Assembly: GCF_001570785.1 (NCBI RefSeq)
Contig: NZ_BCSI01000001.1
Coordinates: 62,001-126,000, forward strand
Source of the DNA: Dermabacter hominis NBRC 106157
Lineage (GTDB): Bacteria > Actinomycetota > Actinomycetes > Actinomycetales > Dermabacteraceae
Reading direction: 5' to 3'
DNA: 64,000 bases
Shown here: positions 38,519 to 46,498 of the stretch, one piece after another
Layout of the letters: each line of letters opens with the position of its first letter
How positions within the stretch are numbered: position 1 is the stretch's first letter
Position numbers and translations under genes: made by a program
Notes under the pieces: model-generated
What the model was told of the DNA's origin: nothing
Database searches by the model: none
The model's input: the letters and a program-made list of their open reading frames with translations, nothing else

Positions 38519-40378
38519 ATGCCCGCACGCCACCACGCCGAGCGCACCCTTGTGGACCCGATTTCGACGATCAATGATTATCTTGGCCGCGCCGATTGGC
38601 GCGTGAATGCGAACGCGAACCAGGGCTACAGCGTTGGCGGGCTCGTGCTCAACTCTGCGGGCAAGCTGGTCGCGAATTACTGGCTTGATGAGGTCTTCAG
38701 TGCGGAGGCTGGCCAGGCCCACCGCGAAGGCGACCTCTATATCCATGACCTCGACATGCTCACGGGGTACTGCGCAGGCTGGTCGCTGCGCACGCTCTTG
38801 CAGGAGGGCTTCAACGGCGTACCGGGCGCGATTGCCTCCGCGCCGCCAAAGCATTTTTCCAGTGCCTGCGGGCAGATCGTGAACTTCCTCGGGACGCTGC
38901 AAAATGAGTGGGCGGGCGCGCAAGCGTTCAGCTCATTCGATACCTACATGGCGCCGTTTGTGAGGCTCGATGCGATGAGCTACGAAGAGGTGCGCCAAAA
39001 CATGCAGGAGCTCATCTATAACCTGAACGTCCCGAGTCGCTGGGGAAGCCAGTGCCCGTTTACAAACCTGACGTTTGACTGGAACTGCCCGGACGACCTC
39101 AAGGATCAGTATCCGCTTATCGGCTCAGAGGTGTGCGACTTTACGTACGGCGAGCTGCAAGAGGAAATGGACCTGATTAATCGCGCGTACATCGACGTGA
39201 TGACGGAGGGGGACGCGAATGGTCGCGTGTTCACCTTCCCAATCCCGACGTACAACATCACGCGAGACTTTGATTGGGATTCGCCGAACTCAGAGCGTCT
39301 TTTCCGGATGACCGCGAAGTATGGCCTGCCGTATTTCCAAAACTTCATCAACTCGGAGCTTGATCCCGGGCAGATCCGCTCGATGTGCTGCCGCCTCCAG
39401 CTCGATCTTCGAGAGCTCCTCAAGCGCGGAAACGGTCTTTTTGGAAGCGCTGAGCTCACGGGCTCGATTGGTGTGGTCACGATCAATATGGCGCGCCTGG
39501 GCTACCTCCACAAGGGTGATGAAGCAGCACTTATGGACGCACTCGATCACCTCCTTGACCTGGGTAAAGACACTCTCGAGAGGCGGCGCGCGACGGTGCA
39601 GGAGCTCATTGATCGCGGACTATACCCGTACACGAAGCGCTACATGGGCCACCTCGGCAACCACTTCTCGACGCTCGGGGTTAATGGCATGAACGAAATG
39701 GTGCGGAACTTTACGGGTGATGCCCAGAACCTCGTGACGGATGAGGGGCGCGCGATGTGCGTGCGGATTCTCGACCATATTCGCGGGAAAATGGTCGAAT
39801 TCCAGGAAGAAACCGGGAATCTCTACAACCTTGAGGCGACCCCCGCCGAGGGTGCCACCTATCGCCTCGCGAAAGCGGATCGCGAGCGCTATCCCGAGAT
39901 CCTTCAAGCGGGTACCGCCGAAAACCCGTACTATACGAACTCCTCGCAAATTCCCGTGGGTGCGACCGACGATCCGTTTGAAGCATTGGAATGGCAAGAT
40001 GAGCTGCAGACGAAATACACGGGCGGCACGGTTTTGCACCTGTACATGAATGAACAGATGAGTTCGCCCGAGGCGGCGAAACAACTCGTCAAGCGGGCCC
40101 TGACGCGTTTTCACTTGCCGTACCTCACGATCACTCCGACGTTTTCAATCTGCGCGAGCCACGGCTACCTCAAGGGCGAACACCACGTGTGCCCTACGTG
40201 CGGCGAAAGCTGCGAGGTGTGGACGCGCGTAATGGGCTACCACCGCCCCGTAAGCTCGTTCAACATTGGCAAAAAGGGGGAGTTCGAAGAGCGAAAGTTC
40301 TTCACGGAAGAGGCGGCCGGGCAGCACGCAAACCTCGGGGTGTCCGACGCCGGCTCGGCAACCGTCGTACCTGCATGA
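38519..40378 (+). CDS. nrdD: Anaerobic (class III) ribonucleoside-triphosphate reductase
   Basis: This glycyl-radical enzyme makes deoxyribonucleotides without oxygen. The 619-residue protein shows HFSSACGQIVNFLG, the active-site RSMCCRLQLDLREL, LGNHFSTLGVNGMNE, and the C-terminal TITPTFSIC with CPTCGESC (metal-binding Cys) followed by RVMGYHRPVSSFN, where Gly573 is the expected radical site. It starts directly with the catalytic domain (DPISTINDYL), so the N-terminal ATP-cone present in E. coli NrdD is missing. AGGAG lies seven bases before the ATG. The stop overlaps nrdG. Confidence 0.95.
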   Translation: MPARHHAERTLVDPISTINDYLGRADWRVNANANQGYSVGGLVLNSAGKLVANYWLDEVFSAEAGQAHREGDLYIHDLDMLTGYCAGWSLRTLLQEGFNGVPGAIASAPPKHFSSACGQIVNFLGTLQNEWAGAQAFSSFDTYMAPFVRLDAMSYEEVRQNMQELIYNLNVPSRWGSQCPFTNLTFDWNCPDDLKDQYPLIGSEVCDFTYGELQEEMDLINRAYIDVMTEGDANGRVFTFPIPTYNITRDFDWDSPNSERLFRMTAKYGLPYFQNFINSELDPGQIRSMCCRLQLDLRELLKRGNGLFGSAELTGSIGVVTINMARLGYLHKGDEAALMDALDHLLDLGKDTLERRRATVQELIDRGLYPYTKRYMGHLGNHFSTLGVNGMNEMVRNFTGDAQNLVTDEGRAMCVRILDHIRGKMVEFQEETGNLYNLEATPAEGATYRLAKADRERYPEILQAGTAENPYYTNSSQIPVGATDDPFEALEWQDELQTKYTGGTVLHLYMNEQMSSPEAAKQLVKRALTRFHLPYLTITPTFSICASHGYLKGEHHVCPTCGESCEVWTRVMGYHRPVSSFNIGKKGEFEERKFFTEEAAGQHANLGVSDAGSATVVPA

Positions 40379-41169
40379 ATGCGCGTACGTCCCCGCTCAC
40401 GGCCAAGGATCTGCAGATCGCGGGCCTCGTGCCACTTTCGACCGTGGACTGGCCGGGTCAACTCGCCGCGACCCTGTTCGTACAGGGGTGCCCGTGGCGG
40501 TGCCACTACTGCCACAATCGGGCGATTCTCGATCCGCGCACGCCGGGCGCGGTGTCATGGTTTGAGGTTCGCGATCTGCTTGAAAGGCGTCGGGGTCTCC
40601 TTGATGCCGTCGTGTTTTCCGGCGGTGAGGCAACAATGCAGCATGCGCTCGTTCCGGCGCTTGAGGAAGTGCGTGACCTCGGCTTTCATGCGGGCCTACA
40701 CACGGGCGGGGCGTTTCCTGCGCGTATCGACACGATAGTGCAGGCTGCGCAGGGTCCCCTCGTTGACTGGGTGGGCTTCGACTTGAAGGCGCCGCCCGAG
40801 GTGTTCGAAGAAACCGTCGGACTTCCCGCCACCCGGGGCGCCGCACGCGTGTGGGAGAACTCGCGGCGGTCGTTCCTCGCGCTTGCACGCGCCGGGGTAG
40901 AGATTGAGCTGCGCACGACCCTCACCCCGGTGCTCGCCCCGTACGCCCCGCGCATCGTCGAGGTCGCCTCCGATCTCTGGCGTGAGGCTGGGGTGGAGAG
41001 GGGAGCGCGAACGCTGATTTTTCAGCAGGCGAGGTCCGACGGTACGTCCGATACCTTTGCGCGCACGCTTCCCGAGCGCCCCCGCTGGAATCGAATGTTC
41101 GAGGCGGTGCTCGACAGCGCACGGACGACGGGCGACGTGGTGGGTGTTCGGGTTGAGGCGCGTGCCTAG
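40375..41169 (+). CDS. nrdG: Anaerobic ribonucleotide reductase activating protein (radical SAM)
   Basis: NrdG generates the glycyl radical in NrdD using S-adenosylmethionine and a 4Fe-4S cluster. The 264-residue protein has the cluster motif CPWRCHYCHN, FSGGEATMQ for SAM binding, and GLHTGGAFP. It begins LQIAGLVPLSTVDWPG, typical of the longer NrdG-like proteins; E. coli NrdG is only about 150 residues. ATG at 40375 overlaps the nrdD stop (ATGA). Two 9-mers lie in the second half (40813, 41035). Confidence 0.92.
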   Translation: MNARTSPLTAKDLQIAGLVPLSTVDWPGQLAATLFVQGCPWRCHYCHNRAILDPRTPGAVSWFEVRDLLERRRGLLDAVVFSGGEATMQHALVPALEEVRDLGFHAGLHTGGAFPARIDTIVQAAQGPLVDWVGFDLKAPPEVFEETVGLPATRGAARVWENSRRSFLALARAGVEIELRTTLTPVLAPYAPRIVEVASDLWREAGVERGARTLIFQQARSDGTSDTFARTLPERPRWNRMFEAVLDSARTTGDVVGVRVEARA

Positions 41170-41312
41170 GTTCGACCTTCCGCCGTGCCTTCGGGAGTGG
41201 GTTGCGGGGAATCGGTTTTGGGCTAGAGCACTGATCAAGATGGCCCCTGTACGCCGCCTGGGGCCGCGGGTCTGCAAGGTCGCGAGGTCGCTGAGCTGCA
41301 TCCGAGCGGGCT

Positions 41313-41378
41313 AGGAATCTAAACCCTACGTTTGTGGCGGAATAGCCCGGCATACCGCCGCAAACGTTGGGTACAGAA
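41313..41378. repeat. Intergenic palindrome, family R1, copy c
   Basis: GAATCTAAACCCTACGTTTG at the left and GCAAACGTTGGGTACAGAATC-type sequence at the right form the arms, with inner GCGG/CCGC. It is nearly identical to copy d, and the match extends about 19 bases further left (CTGCATCCGAG...CTAG). The rest of the gap 41170-41559 holds one near copy of the 9-mer (41419) and a GTTCACC sequence at 41461. Confidence 0.85.
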
Positions 41379-41559
41379 TCGAAGCGGAGGCCCTGGGGCT
41401 GCGATCTTATGCGTAGCAGCCGTCGGACCCTTACCCCTGCAGATCCAGCAAACTGCACTCGTTCACCAAGTCGTAACCGTGTCCACCCCGCGGCGCAAAT
41501 TTCTCGGCGTAGCCTCGAGGCGCTTCCCTCTCCCTAGCTGCCACCTGTGAGGATTCTTC

Positions 41560-43710
41560 ATGCGCACGTTTTCCCTCCGCTCTCTGCTTGCCACCGCAAG
41601 CCTGGCCGCCGCAAGCGCGCTGGCCCTCTCCCCGATAGCGCCCGCAGCCGCGGTCGCGAACGACGACGGTTCGAAGACCGTCACCGTCGCAACGTTCACC
41701 GACCTCCACGGGCACCTCGAACGAGTCCCGAACCTCGCCTACCAGATCGAGCAGATCAAGGCGGAGAACCCAGGCGACACGATCGTCGCGTCCAACGGCG
41801 ACTCGGTGGGCGGCAGCGCCTACATTTCGTCGGTCCAGAAGGACGAGCCCACCATCGAAGCGCTCAACGCGATGGGCCTTCAGGTGTCCTCGGCCGGCAA
41901 TCACGAGTTCGACAAGGGGTACAAAGAAGACATGGCGGCAGGTGCCCGCTTGAATAAGGAATCGAATTTCCCGTACCTCGCAGCGAACCTCACCGGGGCC
42001 GATCCCGAAGCGATCCCGCCGTACACGATCATCGACACGGAATCAGGCGTGAAGGTCGGTTTCATCGGTACCGCGCCCATTTCCTCGCCGAAGGACATTT
42101 CGGTGGACTCCTTCACGAACCAGGGGCTAGCGGTCACTGACCCCGTTGCCGCTGTCGACAAGTACGCGGCGCAGCTCAAGGATGGCGACGAGTCCAACGG
42201 CGAAGCCGACGTCGTCATTGCCCTCGTGCACGATGATGCCGACATTGCGGCGAAGGTCGGCAAGAACGTAGATGCTGCGGTGGGTGGCCACAGTCACCGC
42301 AAGGCTGAGCTCGCCACGGCGAGCGGGGCTCCCGTGATTCAACCGGCAAACTTCGGCCAGCTTCTCGGCCGCTTCGACATTACCGTTGCCGCCGATGGCA
42401 AGGTGAGCGTGAAGGCGTCGATGAGCGAGGTCGCCGACATCGAGCAAACTCCCGATGCCCCTACGGAGCCTAAGGCGATGGACATCTACTCCAAAGCCGC
42501 TGCCTACGCCGAAAAGACAAACAAGACCCTCGCCGAAATCGAGGGCAAGGCACTCACCGCCCGCTCCTCGGGTGCCGAGTCCACGGCCGTCAACATGATT
42601 GCCGACGGTTTCCTTGCGTGGGGTAAGGGCCAGAAGCAGGGCGTCGACCTCGGCTACCAGAACGCCGGCGGTACCCGCGCTGACCTCGATCCGAACCAGG
42701 ACGGCAAGATCACCGTTGTCGAGTCGGGAACGGTGCAGCCATTCGGCAACACGCTCGGCACCGTTGAGATCACCGGTGCGCAGCTGATCGGTCTCGTCGA
42801 ATCGCAGTTTGGTGTTGACGATGCCGGCAAGCCCCGCGTGAAGAATGCTGGCTTCAGCCGGAACCTTTCCTACACCTACGATCCCACGGCCCCCGAGGGA
42901 TCGAAGGTGATGGACGTGCGTCTCGACGGTAAGCCGGTCGATCCGAAGGCGACGTACACGGTCGCCACGACGTCGTACCTCCTTTCAAGCGTGTTCGGTG
43001 ACGGTAAGAACCGCATCGACTCGACCGAGGTTGATCTCGATGCGTTCAATGCATGGCTAAAGAAGGTTTCCCCCTACAAGGTTGATCAGGGCCAGCGCGG
43101 TATCGGCTTCACGTCCTCCGCCAAATCGTTCAAGGCCGGCGACAAAGTCGAGGTGAGCCTGAGTTCACTGTCCATGACGGCCGACGAAGACAAGCCGACC
43201 GAAGCGGTGATGTACGACGACAAGGGCAATGAGATTGGCCGCGGCCCCGTAGACAACACGCTTGACGGCAATGAGACAGGCAAGGCCACGTTCACCATTA
43301 CGATCCCGAACTACACGGAATCCGGTACCTACGTCTACACCATCAAGGCTGGCGCGACGACCGGTTACGTGGCCCTTGTGTTCGAGCGGGACGGTGTAGC
43401 GCCGGGTACCGGCAACGGCTCCGAGGACACCCCGGCGGATGATTCGGAAGGCGCGGGAGGCTCGGCCGGTGAGGAAGAACCGGGCGTGGGCGATTCCGAC
43501 GGTACCCCCGCTGATGGCGAGGGCTCGGATGTTCCAGCGTCGGCGGGCGATGGAAGCGAGGGGGTTTCCGGTTCGACCGGTGCGCGCGGTACGGGGGCGT
43601 CGGCGCTTCCACGTACGGGTGCTGAGTCGCTCGGTGTTGCGGGTGTTGCCTTCGTGGCTATCGCTGCGGGTGGTGTGCTCGTATCGCGGCGACGTGCAAG
43701 CCGCGCGTAG
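41560..43710 (+). CDS. Cell-wall-anchored 5'-nucleotidase/UshA-like metallophosphatase
   Basis: This surface enzyme probably removes phosphate from nucleotides or related esters outside the cell. The 716-residue protein has a signal peptide (MRTFSLRSLLATASLAAASA, cut near APAAAVAND), a calcineurin-like metallophosphatase domain (TFTDLHGHLERV, SNGDSVGGS, SAGNHEFD, and GGHSHRK), and a 5'-nucleotidase C-terminal domain (residues about 330-510). An Asp/Gly/Ser-rich linker and a sortase signal LPRTG at 683-687 with membrane segment and RRRASRA follow. Substrate is not certain. GAGGA lies six bases before the ATG. R1 repeats lie on both sides. Confidence 0.92.
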   Translation: MRTFSLRSLLATASLAAASALALSPIAPAAAVANDDGSKTVTVATFTDLHGHLERVPNLAYQIEQIKAENPGDTIVASNGDSVGGSAYISSVQKDEPTIEALNAMGLQVSSAGNHEFDKGYKEDMAAGARLNKESNFPYLAANLTGADPEAIPPYTIIDTESGVKVGFIGTAPISSPKDISVDSFTNQGLAVTDPVAAVDKYAAQLKDGDESNGEADVVIALVHDDADIAAKVGKNVDAAVGGHSHRKAELATASGAPVIQPANFGQLLGRFDITVAADGKVSVKASMSEVADIEQTPDAPTEPKAMDIYSKAAAYAEKTNKTLAEIEGKALTARSSGAESTAVNMIADGFLAWGKGQKQGVDLGYQNAGGTRADLDPNQDGKITVVESGTVQPFGNTLGTVEITGAQLIGLVESQFGVDDAGKPRVKNAGFSRNLSYTYDPTAPEGSKVMDVRLDGKPVDPKATYTVATTSYLLSSVFGDGKNRIDSTEVDLDAFNAWLKKVSPYKVDQGQRGIGFTSSAKSFKAGDKVEVSLSSLSMTADEDKPTEAVMYDDKGNEIGRGPVDNTLDGNETGKATFTITIPNYTESGTYVYTIKAGATTGYVALVFERDGVAPGTGNGSEDTPADDSEGAGGSAGEEEPGVGDSDGTPADGEGSDVPASAGDGSEGVSGSTGARGTGASALPRTGAESLGVAGVAFVAIAAGGVLVSRRRASRA

Positions 43711-43818
43711 CTTGAGCTGACCTCTGATTTCGGGACTCGGATCCGGGCCTATGTGGCTTGGGTCCGGGTCTCGCGTTTTAAGCTGCCCGGGGCTGCGGGG
43801 CTGCATCCGAGGGGCTAG

Positions 43819-43884
43819 GAATCTAAACCCTACGTTTGTGGCGGAATGGGGCCGCATACCGCCGCAAATGTTGGGTCCAGAATC
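43819..43884. repeat. Intergenic palindrome, family R1, copy d
   Basis: It matches copy c almost base for base on the left arm (GAATCTAAACCCTACGTTTG) and in the right arm ends with GTCCAGAATC. It lies 109 bases after the nucleotidase gene, in the same orientation as copy c. Confidence 0.85.
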
Positions 43885-44005
43885 GAGGAGGGGAGGGGGG
43901 AGGAGGGGAGACGAGAGTGCGAGGGGAGACACGGCGAGGGGAGGGAGGCGATGGGGGACAAGGCGATGGGTGACGAGACGCGGGGAGGCGCGGCGAGGGG
44001 TGTGT
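43885..44005 (+). other. Purine-rich, G-run tract upstream of a DHA2 pump
   Basis: About 120 bases are mostly G and A on the plus strand, with runs such as GGGGAGGGGGGAGGAGGGG. Open frames through it are low-complexity and not believable. Such DNA can form G-quadruplex or triplex structures. It precedes the pump start by about 170 bases. Confidence 0.7.
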
Positions 44006-44170
44006 CGAGGCTGGGCCCCGTATCGCCGCAAACGCACCGCCGTGCTCCGTCTGTCACGTTCCGCCGCGCAGCCCTTGGTGGGGGCAGGCAGGAGGCGATA
44101 ATCTCCCACACGTTAAGGATTTTGCAGTCGCTGCATAATTTTGTGGCGGTGCACGGACGAAAAGGGGACC

Positions 44171-45736
44171 ATGTCTACATCACTTCAGACTCACGTGGCG
44201 CGCGGCGACGCACCCGTGGAATTCACCGGCCTCGACCGGGACGGCAAGCTCGTGTTCCTCGGCCTCATGCTCGGTATGTTCGTCGCGTCGATCTCGCAGA
44301 CGATCGTCGGCCCCGCCATGCCGCGCATCGTCGCCGAACTCGGCGGCATGGAGCACTACAGCTGGATCGCGACCGCGGCCATGCTCGTTTCGGCGGTCGC
44401 GGTGCCGGTCGTCGGCAAGCTCTCCGACATGTACGGCCGCAAGACGTTCTATATCGCGGGCCTCGTCGTGTTCATGATCGGTTCGGCCCTGTCCGGCATG
44501 GCCACAAACTTCTGGTTCCTTGTGTTCTCGCGTGCCGTCCAGGGCCTCGGTATGGGCACGATCATGCCGCTCAGCCAGACGATCATCGGCGACATCATCC
44601 CGCCGCGCCAGCGCGGAAAGTATCAGGGCATCATGGGTGCCGTGTTCGGCGTGTCCTCGATCGCTGGTCCGCTTTTCGGAGGCTGGGTGACCGACAACTT
44701 CGGTTGGCGCTACCTGTTCTATCTCGCCCTTCCGCTCGGTGTCGCTGCCCTCGTGTTCCTCACAAAGTTCATGCGCCTGCCGCACACGGCAAGCGCTGGA
44801 AAGTTCGACCTCGTTGGCGCGCTGACTCTCACGCCCGGCCTTGTCATCGGCCTGCTCGCCGTGTCGTGGGGCGGCAATACCTACGACTGGGACTCCTCGG
44901 TCATCATCACCATGTTCGTGGCCGCGGCAATCCTCCTTGCGCTTTTCGTGGTCGTCGAGATGCGAGCGGAGAACCCGCTCGTCCCGCTCCACATGCTCGC
45001 TGACTCGCGCATCTCCCTATCGATCCTCGCGAGCTTCGCGATCGCCGTCGCAATGTTTGGCGGAATCATCTACATCCCCGTGTTCGCACAAGGTGTCCTC
45101 GGGGTATCCGCAACGAATTCGGGCGCGATCCTCATTCCGCTCAACGTCGCCATGATCGTGACGTCGATTCTCATGGGCATCATGATCACCAAGTGGGGCC
45201 GCTACAAGGGGCTCCTCGTTCTCGGCGGTATCGTCATGAGCGTCGGATACATCCTTCTTGCGGGCCTCGACTGGCAATCCTCGCAACTGCATCTCACGCT
45301 CGTCATGATCGTGATCGGCACGGGGCTCGGCATGTGTATGCAGACCTACACCCTCATTGTCCAAAACGCCGTCGCTCGTGAGGATCTCGGTGTTGCGACG
45401 TCTGCCGTGCAGTTCTTCCGTAACGTCGGTTCGACGATCGGCACCGCCGTTCTCGGCTCCGTCATGTCGGCGAATCTCATGCCAAAGATCCAGGCGCAGC
45501 TTCCGCCGCAGGTCGCTGCCGCAATGGGAAAGGTCGGCGGCGAGTCCGGCGGTAGTGCAGCGGCGATTCTTGACCCCTCGAAGCTCGAGGGCATTCCCGC
45601 CCCGATCGTTGAGGCCATTCGCCACGGCATGGGAGACGCCATGCAGGTTGTCTTCACGACGGCGGCCCCGTTCGCGGTTGTTGCCCTCGTGCTTTCCCTG
45701 TTCATCCGCCACACCGAGCTGCGCAGCACCAACTAG
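44171..45736 (+). CDS. DHA2-family multidrug efflux pump
   Basis: The 521-residue protein has about 14 membrane segments, with FVASISQTIVGPAMPRI near the start, the loop GKLSDMYGRKTFY and the motif C-like GVSSIAGPLFGGWV. It belongs to the same broad family as the pump at 30128-31681 but is clearly a different branch (QacA/LfrA-like proteins with ISQTIVGPAMP). Start ATG at 44171 with AAGGGGA upstream. The TetR gene just downstream probably controls it. Confidence 0.9.
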   Translation: MSTSLQTHVARGDAPVEFTGLDRDGKLVFLGLMLGMFVASISQTIVGPAMPRIVAELGGMEHYSWIATAAMLVSAVAVPVVGKLSDMYGRKTFYIAGLVVFMIGSALSGMATNFWFLVFSRAVQGLGMGTIMPLSQTIIGDIIPPRQRGKYQGIMGAVFGVSSIAGPLFGGWVTDNFGWRYLFYLALPLGVAALVFLTKFMRLPHTASAGKFDLVGALTLTPGLVIGLLAVSWGGNTYDWDSSVIITMFVAAAILLALFVVVEMRAENPLVPLHMLADSRISLSILASFAIAVAMFGGIIYIPVFAQGVLGVSATNSGAILIPLNVAMIVTSILMGIMITKWGRYKGLLVLGGIVMSVGYILLAGLDWQSSQLHLTLVMIVIGTGLGMCMQTYTLIVQNAVAREDLGVATSAVQFFRNVGSTIGTAVLGSVMSANLMPKIQAQLPPQVAAAMGKVGGESGGSAAAILDPSKLEGIPAPIVEAIRHGMGDAMQVVFTTAAPFAVVALVLSLFIRHTELRSTN

Positions 45737-45822
45737 CGCCCGGCGATGGTGAGAGGGACCGCTTGACGGTCACCTCGAACGCGAAAATGCACCGCACGTC
45801 GATACGAGGAGGCGTGATTGAC

Positions 45823-46470
45823 ATGAGCGACACAGCCGCAACGGAGAAAGAGCAGGCGTCGGATTTGGCCGCCGGCCACGAGGGCCTGCGCGAGCGAAAG
45901 AAACGCGAATCGCGCGAAGCGATGCATCTTTCGGCGCTCGAACTCGTGGCCGAGCACGGCCTTGCCCAGGTGACGGTCGATCAGATCGCGGAGAGGGCGG
46001 GGGTGTGCTCGCGCACGTTCTTCAACTACTGGGGTTCCAAGGAAGCGGCCGTGCTGGGCGTTGATCCCGAACAGAGCAGTCGTTTTGTGGACATTCTTGC
46101 CTCTCGCCCCGCGCAGGAGCCCGTTCGCGACTCCATTCGTGCGCTCCTTCGCATCCACGCGGATGACGCTTCTCGTCGCAGTGACACCCGCGAGCTCACA
46201 CACCGCGTGCTCTCTCGCGAGCCGCAGCTGCTGCAAATCCTCGCCGACCGCAATAGGGGAGTGAGCCGCGAACTCAGCGCGGTCATCGCCGAGCGCCTCA
46301 CCCCTAGCATGGGGGCGGACGACGCGCGCGATGCAGCGGCGATTCACGTTGCCTGGGGATTCGCCATGGCGCGCAGCGTTTACGCTATTGCTGTGCGCCG
46401 CGATCTCTCGCTCGCGGACGCTCTGCCGATCGTTCTCGACTTTCTTGACTCAGGTCGCGTTCGCCTCTGA
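45823..46470 (+). CDS. TetR-family transcriptional regulator
   Basis: The 215-residue protein has a TetR-type helix-turn-helix in residues about 25-75 (ALELVAEHGLAQVTVDQIAERAGVCSRTFFNYW in outline, shown here as VTVDQIAERAGV and FFNYWGSKEAA) and a ligand domain after it. I chose ATG at 45823, with AGGAGG ten bases upstream; an earlier TTG at 45763 lacks a site. It begins 86 bases after the pump, in the same direction, so it probably represses that pump and itself. Confidence 0.88.
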   Translation: MSDTAATEKEQASDLAAGHEGLRERKKRESREAMHLSALELVAEHGLAQVTVDQIAERAGVCSRTFFNYWGSKEAAVLGVDPEQSSRFVDILASRPAQEPVRDSIRALLRIHADDASRRSDTRELTHRVLSREPQLLQILADRNRGVSRELSAVIAERLTPSMGADDARDAAAIHVAWGFAMARSVYAIAVRRDLSLADALPIVLDFLDSGRVRL

Positions 46471-46498
46471 CTGACCACCGCGAAGGAGCTCCTACCTC

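Noticed and set aside
41170-41312. tRNA or other structured RNA gene after nrdG
   Set aside because: No cloverleaf or other recognised fold; the stretch is G+C-rich without clear features.
43846-45003. 385-codon plus-strand frame through the purine tract and pump gene
   Set aside because: Arg/Gly-rich low-complexity translation; the pump is read in another frame with good domains.
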